From Roseimarinus sediminis (lineage in GTDB: Bacteria; Bacteroidota; Bacteroidia; Bacteroidales; Prolixibacteraceae): DNA of 64,000 nucleotides. Both the position numbers and the translations under genes were made by a program. Of the stretch, positions 1-8,559 are shown one piece after another. The stretch lies in contig NZ_JBNPXV010000001.1 in assembly GCF_050433125.1 (NCBI RefSeq), positions 372,001 to 436,000 of the forward strand, written 5' to 3'. Below the pieces are notes generated by a model that had not been told where the DNA came from, did no database searches, and worked only from the letters and a program-made list of their open reading frames with translations. The first letter of the stretch is position 1. The number at the start of each line of letters is the position of its first letter.

Positions 1-1
1 G

Positions 2-994
2 AATACCAGAGAAAAATCTTTAATGCTGGCCCAGCTGTTTGGGGAGTGGCAGTACCGTATGAACGAGCAAACCACCTGGTACGGCGGCTTGCATTACCAG
101 CATTTTTTCTACAACAACACCATGGCTGTCGATCCGCGTTTAAGCCTGAGTTATGAATTGGACCGAAGTACTAAAATCAGTATCGCCTACGGTCACCATT
201 CACAAGTACAGCCGCTTTATGTTTATTTTACCGAAAGTTATAACGAAGAAAGCGGAGAATATTCGCTGAGTAACAGTGCGCTAAAATTCACCAAGGCACA
301 TCATTTTGTGGCTGCTTACGATCAGATGGTAAATAACTATCTGAAAGTAAAAATTGAGACCTATTATCAGCACGTTTATCATGTGCCGGTGACGGCAAAC
401 AGCAGTTATTTTTCGATGGTAAATGCTGGCAATACTTTTCATCAGGAAAGAATAGAAAACCTTGTTAACAGAGGGTATACACGTAATTACGGTACTGAAT
501 TTACCATTGAACGTTTTTTGAAGGACAATTACTATTACCTGCTTACAGCCTCGCTTTTCGATTCAAATTATAAGCCAAGTGATAACATTTGGCGAAATAC
601 CGAGTTCAACACCAACTACATCGTGAATGCGCTGGGTGGTTATGAACTTCGCTTGAGTGCTAAGGCGTCTATCGATATGAATATGCGCCTGGTATGGTCA
701 GGTGGAAAGCGTACCCTGCACATCGATCTTTATCAATCGAGAGAAGAAAACCGTACGGTGTACGATCATTCAAAGGCTTATTCTGCAAAGGGGGCGCCCT
801 ACTTCAGGCTTGATACGCGTTTTGCTTTCAAAATGAACGGGAAACACATTACTCAGGAGTGGGCCCTTGATTTGACCAACATGACCAATCACAAAAATGT
901 GTATTCGGTATTTTATAATACGACGAAAAAGGACATTGATTATGTGTATCAACAAGCTTTTTTCCCGATGTTTTTATATCGGATTAACTTCTGA
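2..994 (+). CDS. TonB-dependent receptor, C-terminal part (5' truncated by window edge)
   Basis: This is the C-terminal end of an outer-membrane beta-barrel. The reading frame is open to the first base of the window, so the first in-frame Met at 23 is probably internal. The visible 330 residues are rich in alternating aromatic strands and Asn/Tyr turns (for example YGGLHYQHFFYNN and TKISIAYGHHSQ) and end in YRINF with a terminal Phe, the usual BAM recognition signal. This pattern fits the barrel of a Bacteroidota TonB-dependent receptor with a carboxypeptidase-like regulatory N-terminus, although the plug and TonB box lie outside the window. The substrate cannot be inferred. No SusD-like partner follows; the next gene is a tRNA. 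Confidence 0.8.
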   Translation, partial: NTREKSLMLAQLFGEWQYRMNEQTTWYGGLHYQHFFYNNTMAVDPRLSLSYELDRSTKISIAYGHHSQVQPLYVYFTESYNEESGEYSLSNSALKFTKAHHFVAAYDQMVNNYLKVKIETYYQHVYHVPVTANSSYFSMVNAGNTFHQERIENLVNRGYTRNYGTEFTIERFLKDNYYYLLTASLFDSNYKPSDNIWRNTEFNTNYIVNALGGYELRLSAKASIDMNMRLVWSGGKRTLHIDLYQSREENRTVYDHSKAYSAKGAPYFRLDTRFAFKMNGKHITQEWALDLTNMTNHKNVYSVFYNTTKKDIDYVYQQAFFPMFLYRINF

Positions 995-1004
995 TGGCGC
1001 AGGG

Positions 1005-1035
1005 TTTGGAAGATAAAAAATAAATAATATATTTG
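1005..1035 (+). promoter_or_regulatory. Bacteroidota promoter for tRNA-Phe
   Basis: A TTTG box at 1005-1008 is followed after 19 bases by TATATTTG at 1028-1035. This matches the Bacteroidota sigma-ABfr consensus (TTTG, about 19-21 bases, TAnnTTTG). Transcription would begin a few bases later, just upstream of the tRNA at 1053. Confidence 0.65.
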
Positions 1036-1052
1036 CATCGCTCAACGAAAAA

Positions 1053-1125
<73 letters not shown>

Positions 1126-1130
1126 CCTAA

Positions 1131-1158
1131 AAAAGACGATCATCAGATCGTCTTTTTT
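1131..1158 (+). terminator. Intrinsic terminator of tRNA-Phe
   Basis: A perfect hairpin GACGATC-ATCA-GATCGTC is extended by A/T pairs on both sides and ends in a run of six T. It lies five bases after the tRNA. Confidence 0.85.
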
Positions 1159-1242
1159 GTTTCCCAAATTTAAGCTTCTGCATCGAAGCCGGTTCTTCCC
1201 ACCTGATTTTCTGATCGTATACAGACTTTTATTTGCACTTTA

Positions 1243-2097
1243 TTACCAGCGGACAAAAAATCCAAAATCGATATCGGTTTGCATGAAATCGCGTGTGGGT
1301 GTTTCAATCGACTGGCTTTTAAAGTTGGTATCGTTGTAATTGTATGAAGTTTCTTCGTAATTGATTGAATTCTGGGTGATAAAATGACGTACCCTCACCC
1401 TTCCTCCGATGATGGCACTGTTGTAATTCAGAAAATCGAAGTTCAGCTCAAGGGTTGGCATAATAAAAGGCGAAAAGCTTAATTTGGTTTCATAATCGTA
1501 AACCACCTTTGAATCGGTATTGGAGGTTTTGACAAGGTTTTGTTGCTCGAAAGGCAAAAAAGAACCAAGGCCTGCCTGAAGCGCTACAAAAAGTTCCATT
1601 GTTTTGTATTTGGCCTGGAAATTAGGTGCAAGATAGGCTGTTGCCATCGAAAAATCCCAATCACGGCTTATCGGACTGGTCTTCACCTCACCGCTATTGG
1701 TGCGGCTGTAATATTGATTGAATTCGGTGAGATAGTATCGACTCGACATCGAACCAACCATCAGTCCAAGATTGCGGTTTAAACGGTAGTTGAACGAAAT
1801 GTTGTAATTGTAGGGAACCAGTTTGTAGTTCAGGGTAAAGTTGGTTTCAAGCTGATATTTCGATTCAAACTCAAGTTTTGAGGCGATTTCAAAATAATTG
1901 TAATCGGCCTGGTTGTCCTGATAATAGATATGATCGAGGAAATCGAGCTGTTGGGCCGATCCGGGATGCTCCGAAGTAACATCCTTAATTCCATAGTACA
2001 ATGATATCCATTTTCGGGTGAGATCAAATCCTTCGGCTGAAAAGACTGCTGTTGAAAGCAAAACTGTTACCAGTATGGTGCTTATGGTTTTTTTCAT
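1243..2097 (-). CDS. Uncharacterised secreted protein, probable outer-membrane beta-barrel
   Basis: A 284-residue protein that I do not recognise as a named family. The start is placed at 2097 (MKKTISTILVTVL) because a typical Sec signal peptide begins there, with likely cleavage after AVFSA; an in-frame upstream Met at 2151 would add 18 residues that spoil the signal. The mature part is rich in alternating Tyr/Phe/Asn strands (YNISFNYRLNRNLGLMVGS and SFSPFIMPTLELNF) and ends in FFVRW with a terminal aromatic residue, so a small outer-membrane barrel is the best reading. It is monocistronic, with no partner that would reveal its role. Confidence 0.6.
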   Translation of the reverse strand: MKKTISTILVTVLLSTAVFSAEGFDLTRKWISLYYGIKDVTSEHPGSAQQLDFLDHIYYQDNQADYNYFEIASKLEFESKYQLETNFTLNYKLVPYNYNISFNYRLNRNLGLMVGSMSSRYYLTEFNQYYSRTNSGEVKTSPISRDWDFSMATAYLAPNFQAKYKTMELFVALQAGLGSFLPFEQQNLVKTSNTDSKVVYDYETKLSFSPFIMPTLELNFDFLNYNSAIIGGRVRVRHFITQNSINYEETSYNYNDTNFKSQSIETPTRDFMQTDIDFGFFVRW

Positions 2098-2234
2098 TGC
2101 GATGATTTTCTGAATTGGCCCTGTAAATTGTTCGCTACCCTTTAATTGCAATACAATTTACGATGGAAGCTGTAATAAAAAGTCAGAAAGACATCGTTAA
2201 GTTTAACAGAAGGCCGGAGTTTTTGACGTCGGGC

Positions 2235-2969
2235 CTAAAAGCTTTGATGAATGAGCGTCCAGTGGTGTTCTAATTCATTGCTTGAGGCAAAGACCAAATC
2301 GGCACCGGCATCCCATAAATGGCTTTCGTTAATTGGGCCGGTGTTGATGGCAATGGTAAACAAGCCGGCCGCTTTAGCCGAACGAACTCCCAATGGAGCA
2401 TTTTCAACTACCAGTGATTGATGCAGACCGTAGCCCGATTTTTTCATGGCCATCAGGTAAGGTTCCGGATCGGGTTTTCCCTTTTTAACATCGTTGGCAG
2501 TAATCATTTTCTCTCTTTTTAGTGCGGGATGAAATTCCTTCTCCAGGCGGTCAATCAAAATTGCCTGCCCCGATCCGGTAACCACCCAGCAATCGATACC
2601 GCTGCCGGCGATGTTTTGCAGCAATAAAGGCATTGCTTGTATAATTTCGGGCTGTGGAAGCAGCGCCATGTAATCGTGCTTTTTTTGCTTGATGGCTTCA
2701 GCAAGGTCGTCCGATGCTTCCTTGTTGAGGTATTTTTGAAACATTCGTTTCACCGTATATTGTGCGGTGCTGCCTTCATTCATATAAGGTTCTTCAGCTG
2801 AAAGATGGAGGCCGTAAGCACTGAAGGTTTTCAACCAGGCTTCGGCATGCAGGGGCATTGAATCGAAAAGAACCCCGTCCATGTCAAAGAAGACTGCCTT
2901 TAAGTTGAATGATTGTCTGAGTTGTTGTTTGTATTGATTAATAGCTTGTACGATCGATTTTTCCTGCAT
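2235..2969 (-). CDS. HAD-superfamily phosphatase, beta-phosphoglucomutase-like
   Basis: A 244-residue cytosolic haloacid-dehalogenase enzyme. Motif I is FFDMDGVLFDS with the nucleophilic Asp and the general acid Asp two residues on. Motif II is VVTGSG, motif III Lys lies in KKGKPDPEPYL, and motif IV is VVENAPLGVRSAKAAG. A helical cap between motifs I and II places it in the HAD-IA (beta-PGM/phosphoglycolate phosphatase) group. Likely activity is phosphomonoester hydrolysis or sugar-phosphate mutation, with the substrate unknown. Start chosen at 2969 (MQEKSIVQ); 11 extra residues are possible from 3002. In beta-PGM itself the acid/base and cap residues define mutase activity, which cannot be decided from the sequence here. 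Confidence 0.85.
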   Translation of the reverse strand: MQEKSIVQAINQYKQQLRQSFNLKAVFFDMDGVLFDSMPLHAEAWLKTFSAYGLHLSAEEPYMNEGSTAQYTVKRMFQKYLNKEASDDLAEAIKQKKHDYMALLPQPEIIQAMPLLLQNIAGSGIDCWVVTGSGQAILIDRLEKEFHPALKREKMITANDVKKGKPDPEPYLMAMKKSGYGLHQSLVVENAPLGVRSAKAAGLFTIAINTGPINESHLWDAGADLVFASSNELEHHWTLIHQSF

Positions 2970-3064
2970 GGCGCTAAATTTTCTGCAAAAGTAAGAATGC
3001 ATGCCAATTTAGCTGGTTTGTGCACTTGAAACCAGAAATTGATAAACATTCGTTAATTCAATGC

Positions 3065-3466
3065 TTACTGAATGGCGCCAATGATGATGCCCATAACAGT
3101 GTAAACCAACACATCGTAACCAAAGTGGATGAGCCATAGCTTTTTGCTCTGACCTTCGTAGGTTACATTGTTGAACTTCGAAGTGCCAATCCAGAAGAAG
3201 GCAGTGGCAAAGCCGGCAAAGGCTCCCATGGCAATGCCTGGTTCTTGTCCCAGATACATGCTTAAGCCGAATGAAGCAATGAGGTACATAACAAGGGTTA
3301 CCACAATTGGTTTCCACATGGGGCCAGCTGCACGCAACTGTTCTGCTGTGAAATTGTTTTCTTTCATCCACTGCTTTCCTAAAACAGGGCCATACCATAA
3401 ACTGCCTGTGAACATGGCAGCAAGAGTTGCTGCAGCTACTGCCCAAAAATTAACATGAAATTCCAT
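3065..3466 (-). CDS. DUF1761 family membrane protein
   Basis: A 133-residue integral membrane protein with about four hydrophobic segments. It carries the features of DUF1761 proteins: an N-terminal NFWAVAAATLAAMFTGSLWYGP segment (first helix ending in a WYGP motif, residues about 6-27), then GKQWM, and a final VLVYTVMGIIIGAI helix. The function of the family is unknown. The start is at 3466 (MEFHVNFW), since the 27 residues available upstream are not hydrophobic and not conserved-looking. It diverges from the class V aminotransferase gene across a 217-bp intergenic region that contains a CRP-like palindrome. Confidence 0.75.
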   Translation of the reverse strand: MEFHVNFWAVAAATLAAMFTGSLWYGPVLGKQWMKENNFTAEQLRAAGPMWKPIVVTLVMYLIASFGLSMYLGQEPGIAMGAFAGFATAFFWIGTSKFNNVTYEGQSKKLWLIHFGYDVLVYTVMGIIIGAIQ

Positions 3467-3560
3467 ATTATAATGTTTTGTAATTGAATAAGTAACATAA
3501 TGTGACCGATAAAGGTTGAAGGCATACTCAGTGTGGGTTGTTAGCAAACTGTTTTGGCAT

Positions 3561-3576
3561 TGTGACCTGTGTCACC
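3561..3576. promoter_or_regulatory. Candidate CRP/FNR-family operator
   Basis: TGTGACCTGTGTCACC matches the CRP-type consensus TGTGA-N6-TCACA with one mismatch at the last base. It lies in the intergenic region between two divergent genes, 94 bp from the DUF1761 start and 107 bp from the aminotransferase start. The match is seen in sequence; binding by a Crp/Fnr regulator is inference. Confidence 0.4.
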
Positions 3577-3683
3577 ATTTGGGAGTATTCTGGCACCAAA
3601 AAGTACTTTGTTACATTAATAGTGATATTTTTAAGTGTTTTTTAAGAGGAAAGGCCATTAATTTGTAATTCATTTTTATTCTT

Positions 3684-5153
3684 ATGCAGGAACTGGAGCA
3701 GTATTTTTCGAAATTCAGAGATAAAATAATTGGTATTGATGCCCGTTTTCAATCTCCTGTTGGCGAGCGCAACATCGTTTATTTCGATTGGATTGCAAGT
3801 GGTCGCTTGTATGGTCCGATAGAAGAAAAACTGAGCAGGGAGCTGGGTCCCTTTGTAGGCAATACACACACCGAGACTTCGGAAACCGGTACCCGTATGA
3901 CGCTGGCCTATCGCTGGTCACATGAATATATAAAGAAGCATGTTAATGCAGGCCCCAACGATGTCATCATTACTGCCGGTTTTGGAATGACGGCGGTGAT
4001 CAACAAATTTCAGCGCATTCTAGGTTTGAAATACTGTGGACGGGTAAGCCATAAATCGTGTCAGATGGATCGCAAAAAGCCGGTGGTCTTCCTTACCCAC
4101 ATGGAACATCATTCAAACCAAACCTCGTGGTACGAAACCAATGCCGATGTGGTAGTGCTTCCTCCGGGCGAAAACCTGCTGGTCGATCCTGAAATATTGC
4201 GGACCGAACTTCAGAAATACGAAGATCGTGAGTTCAAGATCGGATCCTTCACCGCCTGCTCCAACGTTACCGGCATTCGAACACCAATTCACGAGCTGGC
4301 AAAGGTAATGCACGAATATGGAGGAGTAATTTTTGTCGATTATGCCGCTTCGGCTCCCTACGACGCAATTGATATGCACCCCGATGATCAACGGGAAAAA
4401 CTCGATGCCGTGTTGTTTTCACCACATAAATTTCTGGGCGGACCCGGGGCTTCGGGGGTTTTGATCTTCGATGCTTCGATGTACAAAAATGAGGCGCCCG
4501 ATAATCCTGGTGGAGGAACCGTCGACTGGACCAACCCCTGGGGGCGCTACAAATATGTCGATAACATCGAAACCAGAGAGGATGGCGGAACACCGGGTTT
4601 CCTGCAAAGTATCAAGACGGCGCTTTGCTTCAGCTTAAAGGACCAAATGGGGATTGAAAATATCAGACGACGTGAGGAAGAATTACTCCAGCTCGCTTTC
4701 GAGGGGCTCGACACCATACCCGAAATAAAGGTGCTGGCCAACGAGCGTCGCGACCGGCTGGGCGTGATCTCTTTTTACATGGAAGGTCTGCATTACAACC
4801 TGTTTGTGAAATTACTGAACGATCGCTATGGCATTCAAACACGTGGAGGATGTGCCTGTGCCGGAACCTATGGTCATTTTCTGCTCGAAATGAGTGAAGA
4901 CCAGTCGGACCTGATCACGCAGCAAATCAACAGTGGCGATCATTCGGTAAAGCCAGGCTGGGTTCGCTGGTCGTTGCATCCTACCACCACCAATGCCGAA
5001 GTAGCGCTGATGATTAAAGCCCTGAAAGACATTGTTGCCAGGCACGAAGAATATGCAGCCGATTATACTTATGAACGCCGGGAAAATCACTTTGTGCATA
5101 AAAATGAACAGTTTGGTGCATCCTCGATCGAAGAATGGATGACTTTCGATTGA
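3684..5153 (+). CDS. Aminotransferase class V-fold PLP-dependent enzyme (cysteine desulfurase-like)
   Basis: A 489-residue cytosolic fold-type I PLP enzyme. It shows the class V pattern: YFDWIASGR near the N-terminus, HMEHHSNQTSW (His stacking on PLP), DYAASAPYD (Asp binding the pyridine nitrogen) and SPHKFLGGPG with the Schiff-base Lys. A C-terminal RGGCACAGTYGH carries Cys residues in the position of the desulfurase Cys loop. It resembles SufS/NifS and selenocysteine lyases but is longer than SufS (about 405 residues). No suf, isc or molybdopterin genes are adjacent, so the physiological sulfur acceptor, or whether it is a desulfurase at all, is not clear. The next gene, ung, begins 80 bp downstream in the same direction. 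Confidence 0.8.
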   Translation: MQELEQYFSKFRDKIIGIDARFQSPVGERNIVYFDWIASGRLYGPIEEKLSRELGPFVGNTHTETSETGTRMTLAYRWSHEYIKKHVNAGPNDVIITAGFGMTAVINKFQRILGLKYCGRVSHKSCQMDRKKPVVFLTHMEHHSNQTSWYETNADVVVLPPGENLLVDPEILRTELQKYEDREFKIGSFTACSNVTGIRTPIHELAKVMHEYGGVIFVDYAASAPYDAIDMHPDDQREKLDAVLFSPHKFLGGPGASGVLIFDASMYKNEAPDNPGGGTVDWTNPWGRYKYVDNIETREDGGTPGFLQSIKTALCFSLKDQMGIENIRRREEELLQLAFEGLDTIPEIKVLANERRDRLGVISFYMEGLHYNLFVKLLNDRYGIQTRGGCACAGTYGHFLLEMSEDQSDLITQQINSGDHSVKPGWVRWSLHPTTTNAEVALMIKALKDIVARHEEYAADYTYERRENHFVHKNEQFGASSIEEWMTFD

Positions 5154-5233
5154 TTATTTTCTGTATTGCTTACAGCAAATTTTTACATTTGTAGTCTTTC
5201 GACAAGCATTTTTTTCAGCAAAAGAGTGATAGC

Positions 5234-5896
5234 ATGGATGTAAAAATTGAACCCTCATGGAAAGAGGTACTGGCCGATGAGTTTGATCAGGCCTATTTTC
5301 AGCACTTAGCTTCATTTGTGAAACAGGAGTATCAAAAACATCCTGTTTTTCCTCCTGGAAATGAGATTTTCAATGCCTTTAATCTTTGTCCCTTTGAAAA
5401 AACCAGGGTGGTCATTATTGGTCAGGATCCGTATCACGGTCCGGGGCAGGCACACGGACTATGCTTTTCGGTGCGCGAAGGAATTGCATTTCCACCTTCG
5501 CTCCGAAACATCTTCAAGGAAATAAACAACGACCTGGGAACGAAGCTACCCGAAAGCGGAGATCTCAGCCGCTGGGCCACCCAGGGCGTATTGCTGCTCA
5601 ATGCAACGCTTACGGTACGCGCACACTCACCTGGTTCGCATCAGAACAAGGGTTGGGAGACTTTTACCGATGCAGTGATACGCGCAGTATCTGAAAAACA
5701 CAGCCATCTTGTATTCCTGTTATGGGGTGCTTATGCCCAGCGCAAAGGTGCCATGATCGATTCTCAAAAGCACCTGATTTTGAAATCGGTTCATCCTTCG
5801 CCACTTTCAGCAAGTCGCGGTTTTTTCGGCAACAATCATTTTAGTCTGACCAATGAATATCTCAGAGCAAATGGTGCTGAGCCCATTGTGTGGTGA
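5234..5896 (+). CDS. ung: Uracil-DNA glycosylase, family 1
   Basis: Removes uracil from DNA to start base-excision repair. The 220 residues cover the whole family-1 enzyme. The catalytic water-activating loop is GQDPYHGPGQAHGLCFSV (Asp in GQDPYHG), the uracil-binding region is FPPSLRNIFKEI, LLLNATLTV follows, and the DNA-intercalation loop is HPSPLSASRGFFGNNHF with the catalytic His. Length is close to E. coli Ung (229). A TACATTTG box at 5184-5191 is a plausible promoter element about 45 bp before the ATG. Confidence 0.97.
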   Translation: MDVKIEPSWKEVLADEFDQAYFQHLASFVKQEYQKHPVFPPGNEIFNAFNLCPFEKTRVVIIGQDPYHGPGQAHGLCFSVREGIAFPPSLRNIFKEINNDLGTKLPESGDLSRWATQGVLLLNATLTVRAHSPGSHQNKGWETFTDAVIRAVSEKHSHLVFLLWGAYAQRKGAMIDSQKHLILKSVHPSPLSASRGFFGNNHFSLTNEYLRANGAEPIVW

Positions 5897-6000
5897 GCGT
5901 GACCTGATAAACGGAAAACTCCGTATTAAGATGACTTACCCTAAGGGATCATCAGCTTTTCAATTATATTTGCCATCATTCAACCCATCAATATAGACCC

Positions 6001-7389
6001 ATGAAGCACCTGTACCTGTTGATACTATTTTTACTACTTGCTGCAAGCAGCTTTTCAAAAAAGAAAGAGGAATTACAAAAGTACAATGAAAACTACCGAA
6101 GTCAGTACCATTTTTCGCCGGTGCTGAACAAAATGGGAAATCCCTTGTCGGTGGTTCTGATCGACTCGGTGTATCATCTTTATTTCCAATACAATCCACA
6201 TAATCTGATGGATGCTTATTTCAACACGGGGCATGCAACAAGCAAGGACTTATTGCACTGGAAGCAACACGAACTGGTGTTCGAGCAAGTCGAAGGCATC
6301 AGCGATTCGATGCACCTTGTTCCCTGGTGGGGAAGCATGCAAACCATCGATGGTGAGCTCAGCGCCTGGATGAACCGCTGGGATGAAGGAATTGTGAAAA
6401 CATCGGGAAGCGATGGTTTTGTGTGGAATGCTGAAGTAAAAACAGTTGGTACAGAGCAGTTCAAACAATGCGAACCTTATGTTTTTTGGCATGAGCCAAC
6501 TCAAAAGTGGATCATGTTTGTTTACAACCGGCCTGAAAAAAGCATGCACATTATGCGCTCTGATGATGGAAGCCGCTGGGATGAGATCAATCAATTCAAT
6601 TACAACTATGGCTTTCCTCAAATGATTGAATTGCCTGTCGACCGTAAAGCCGATAATACCCGCTGGGTACTGTTTACCGAAAAAGGAACCTACATTATCG
6701 GGCAGTTCGACGGAGAAAATTTCGAACTCGAAACCTCGGTAAAAATGCTGAATAACGGAAGTAATACCGGCAGTACAGTAGTTTTTTATGACAAAGCAAA
6801 GCAGCGCCATGTGGCCATGCTGAATGTTCAAAGCGAACAACATGCCGACATGGCGGCCAATGGTCAGTTAACTTTTCCTGCAAAGCTTGCCCTGCGTGAG
6901 TTGAATTCGGGAATCGAACTTTTTGTGGAGCCTTTAAGCGAAATCACCTCACTGTTTGGTAAAGAATATTCATGGGAAGATGAGAAAGTATATCCGGGTT
7001 TAAAGAACAATATTTTGAAGCGAATTAAAGGATCTGAGTTTCACCTGAAAGCCCTTATTGAAAATCTCAATAGTGACCGGTTTGGTTTTTTAATCAGAAG
7101 CGGAAGGAATAATCAGGGCATTGAAGTAAGCTACAATGCCAAGAAACAGATTATTACGGTAATGAATGCCCAGATACCCTACGAAATGAAAGGTAACAGT
7201 ATCGAAATTGAGCTGCTTATCGACCGTTCGATGCTTGAAGTGTACCTCGATGGTGGTCGTTATGTTTTCAGCGAAGCCATCGCTCCATCGCCCGAAGCCA
7301 CCGGGTATGAGTTGTTCACCACCGGAGGTGAGATCATGGTGAAATGGATGAAGGTACATCCGCTCAATTCTGTTTGGAAGCAACAGTAA
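6001..7389 (+). CDS. Glycoside hydrolase family 32-fold protein with replaced catalytic residues
   Basis: A 462-residue exported protein (signal peptide residues 1-18, MKHLYLLILFLLLAASSF). It has the GH32 five-bladed propeller pattern and a C-terminal beta-sandwich (about 320-455). The fold signature is clear in HLYFQYNP (residues 59-66) and VFWHEPTQKWIMFV. However, the canonical WMNDPNG nucleophile motif reads KMGNPLS (Asp to Asn47), the RDP transition-state motif reads CEP (157-159), and the ECPD acid/base motif reads GFPQ (204-207, Glu to Gly). All three catalytic carboxylates of levanases/invertases therefore appear substituted, so this is probably a non-catalytic fructan-binding or otherwise repurposed protein. 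A TATATTTG box at 5965-5972 may be its promoter. No fructose PTS or SusC/D pair is nearby. Confidence 0.8.
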   Translation: MKHLYLLILFLLLAASSFSKKKEELQKYNENYRSQYHFSPVLNKMGNPLSVVLIDSVYHLYFQYNPHNLMDAYFNTGHATSKDLLHWKQHELVFEQVEGISDSMHLVPWWGSMQTIDGELSAWMNRWDEGIVKTSGSDGFVWNAEVKTVGTEQFKQCEPYVFWHEPTQKWIMFVYNRPEKSMHIMRSDDGSRWDEINQFNYNYGFPQMIELPVDRKADNTRWVLFTEKGTYIIGQFDGENFELETSVKMLNNGSNTGSTVVFYDKAKQRHVAMLNVQSEQHADMAANGQLTFPAKLALRELNSGIELFVEPLSEITSLFGKEYSWEDEKVYPGLKNNILKRIKGSEFHLKALIENLNSDRFGFLIRSGRNNQGIEVSYNAKKQIITVMNAQIPYEMKGNSIEIELLIDRSMLEVYLDGGRYVFSEAIAPSPEATGYELFTTGGEIMVKWMKVHPLNSVWKQQ

Positions 7390-7520
7390 AATCACCAATG
7401 AATATCATGTTTTAAAAAAACGAATCTTCAGAACTTGCACTGCAAGAGCTGAAGTGTTTCATTTCGTTTTTGCTTTTAGCTAAACTGAACACTTTTGCCC
7501 GAAACCGATCAAAACTCTGA

Positions 7521-8558
7521 ATGCAAATGAAGGCGATAGTCAAAAGAAAACCCGAGCGGGGGCTTTGGATGGAAGATGTTCCCATGCCTGTTGTGGGTGC
7601 CAATGAAGTGCTTTTAAAAATTAGAAAATCGGCCATTTGTGGAACCGATCTGCACATTTATAAATGGGACGACTGGGCGCAAAAAACCATTCATCCTCCT
7701 TTGATCATCGGCCATGAGTATGTGGGCGAAATTGTTGAGCTGGGGTCAGAAGTCAATCAATATAAAATTGGTGAACGCGTAACGGCCGAAGGGCACATTG
7801 CCTGTGGGCACTGTCGCAACTGCCGGCGGGGGCGTATGCACATCTGTGATCACACCGTGGGAATTGGTGTGCAGCGCAATGGCGGCTTTGCCGAATATGT
7901 ATCGGTACCGGTCAGCAATGTAATTAAGGTCGATCAGCGCATTCCCGATGAAATTGTATCGATCATGGATCCGCTTGGAAATGCCTGTCATACGGCACTT
8001 TCATTTCCGTTGGTGGGCGAAGACGTTCTGATTACCGGAATTGGTGGCCCCATTGGCTCCATGGCCGCTGCCATTTGCAAATTTGCCGGAGCACGCAATG
8101 TGATGGGGACCGACCTGAGTACTTACCGACGTGAATTGGCCCTGAAACTGGGTGCCGATCAGGTGATCGATCCATCAAAGGAATCATTCGAAGAGGCCAT
8201 GGGGCGCATGGGCATGATGGCCGGTTTCGACATCGGGCTCGAATGCTCGGGCTCGTCGGTGGCCTTTAATCAACTCATCAACTACATGTACAACGGAGGA
8301 AAAGTTTCCCTGCTGGGCATTCTGCCGCCAAATACCACCGTCGACTGGAACAAGGTGATCTTTAAAGGGCTTACCATTAAAGGAATTTATGGCCGTGAAA
8401 TGTTTGAAACCTGGTACCAGATGGAGATGATGCTGACCCGTGGCCTCGATATTTCACCCATTATCACCCACCGGATGAAGGCCGACGATTTTCAAAAAGC
8501 CTTCGACATTATGGAAGAAGGAAACTGCGGAAAAATCATACTCGACTGGGAGTCCTGA
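7521..8558 (+). CDS. tdh: L-threonine 3-dehydrogenase
   Basis: Zinc-dependent medium-chain dehydrogenase that oxidises L-threonine to 2-amino-3-ketobutyrate with NAD+. The 345 residues match the family (E. coli 341). Catalytic zinc ligands lie in AICGTDLHIY and IIGHEYVG; the structural zinc site is CGHCRNCRRGRMHIC; NAD-binding glycines are in ITGIGGPIGSMAA. Start at 7521 (MQMKAIV) or at the second Met, 6 bp later. No kbl (2-amino-3-ketobutyrate ligase) is adjacent, so the pathway partner is elsewhere. The downstream gene is convergent and ends only one base away. Confidence 0.93.
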   Translation: MQMKAIVKRKPERGLWMEDVPMPVVGANEVLLKIRKSAICGTDLHIYKWDDWAQKTIHPPLIIGHEYVGEIVELGSEVNQYKIGERVTAEGHIACGHCRNCRRGRMHICDHTVGIGVQRNGGFAEYVSVPVSNVIKVDQRIPDEIVSIMDPLGNACHTALSFPLVGEDVLITGIGGPIGSMAAAICKFAGARNVMGTDLSTYRRELALKLGADQVIDPSKESFEEAMGRMGMMAGFDIGLECSGSSVAFNQLINYMYNGGKVSLLGILPPNTTVDWNKVIFKGLTIKGIYGREMFETWYQMEMMLTRGLDISPIITHRMKADDFQKAFDIMEEGNCGKIILDWES

Positions 8559-8559
8559 G

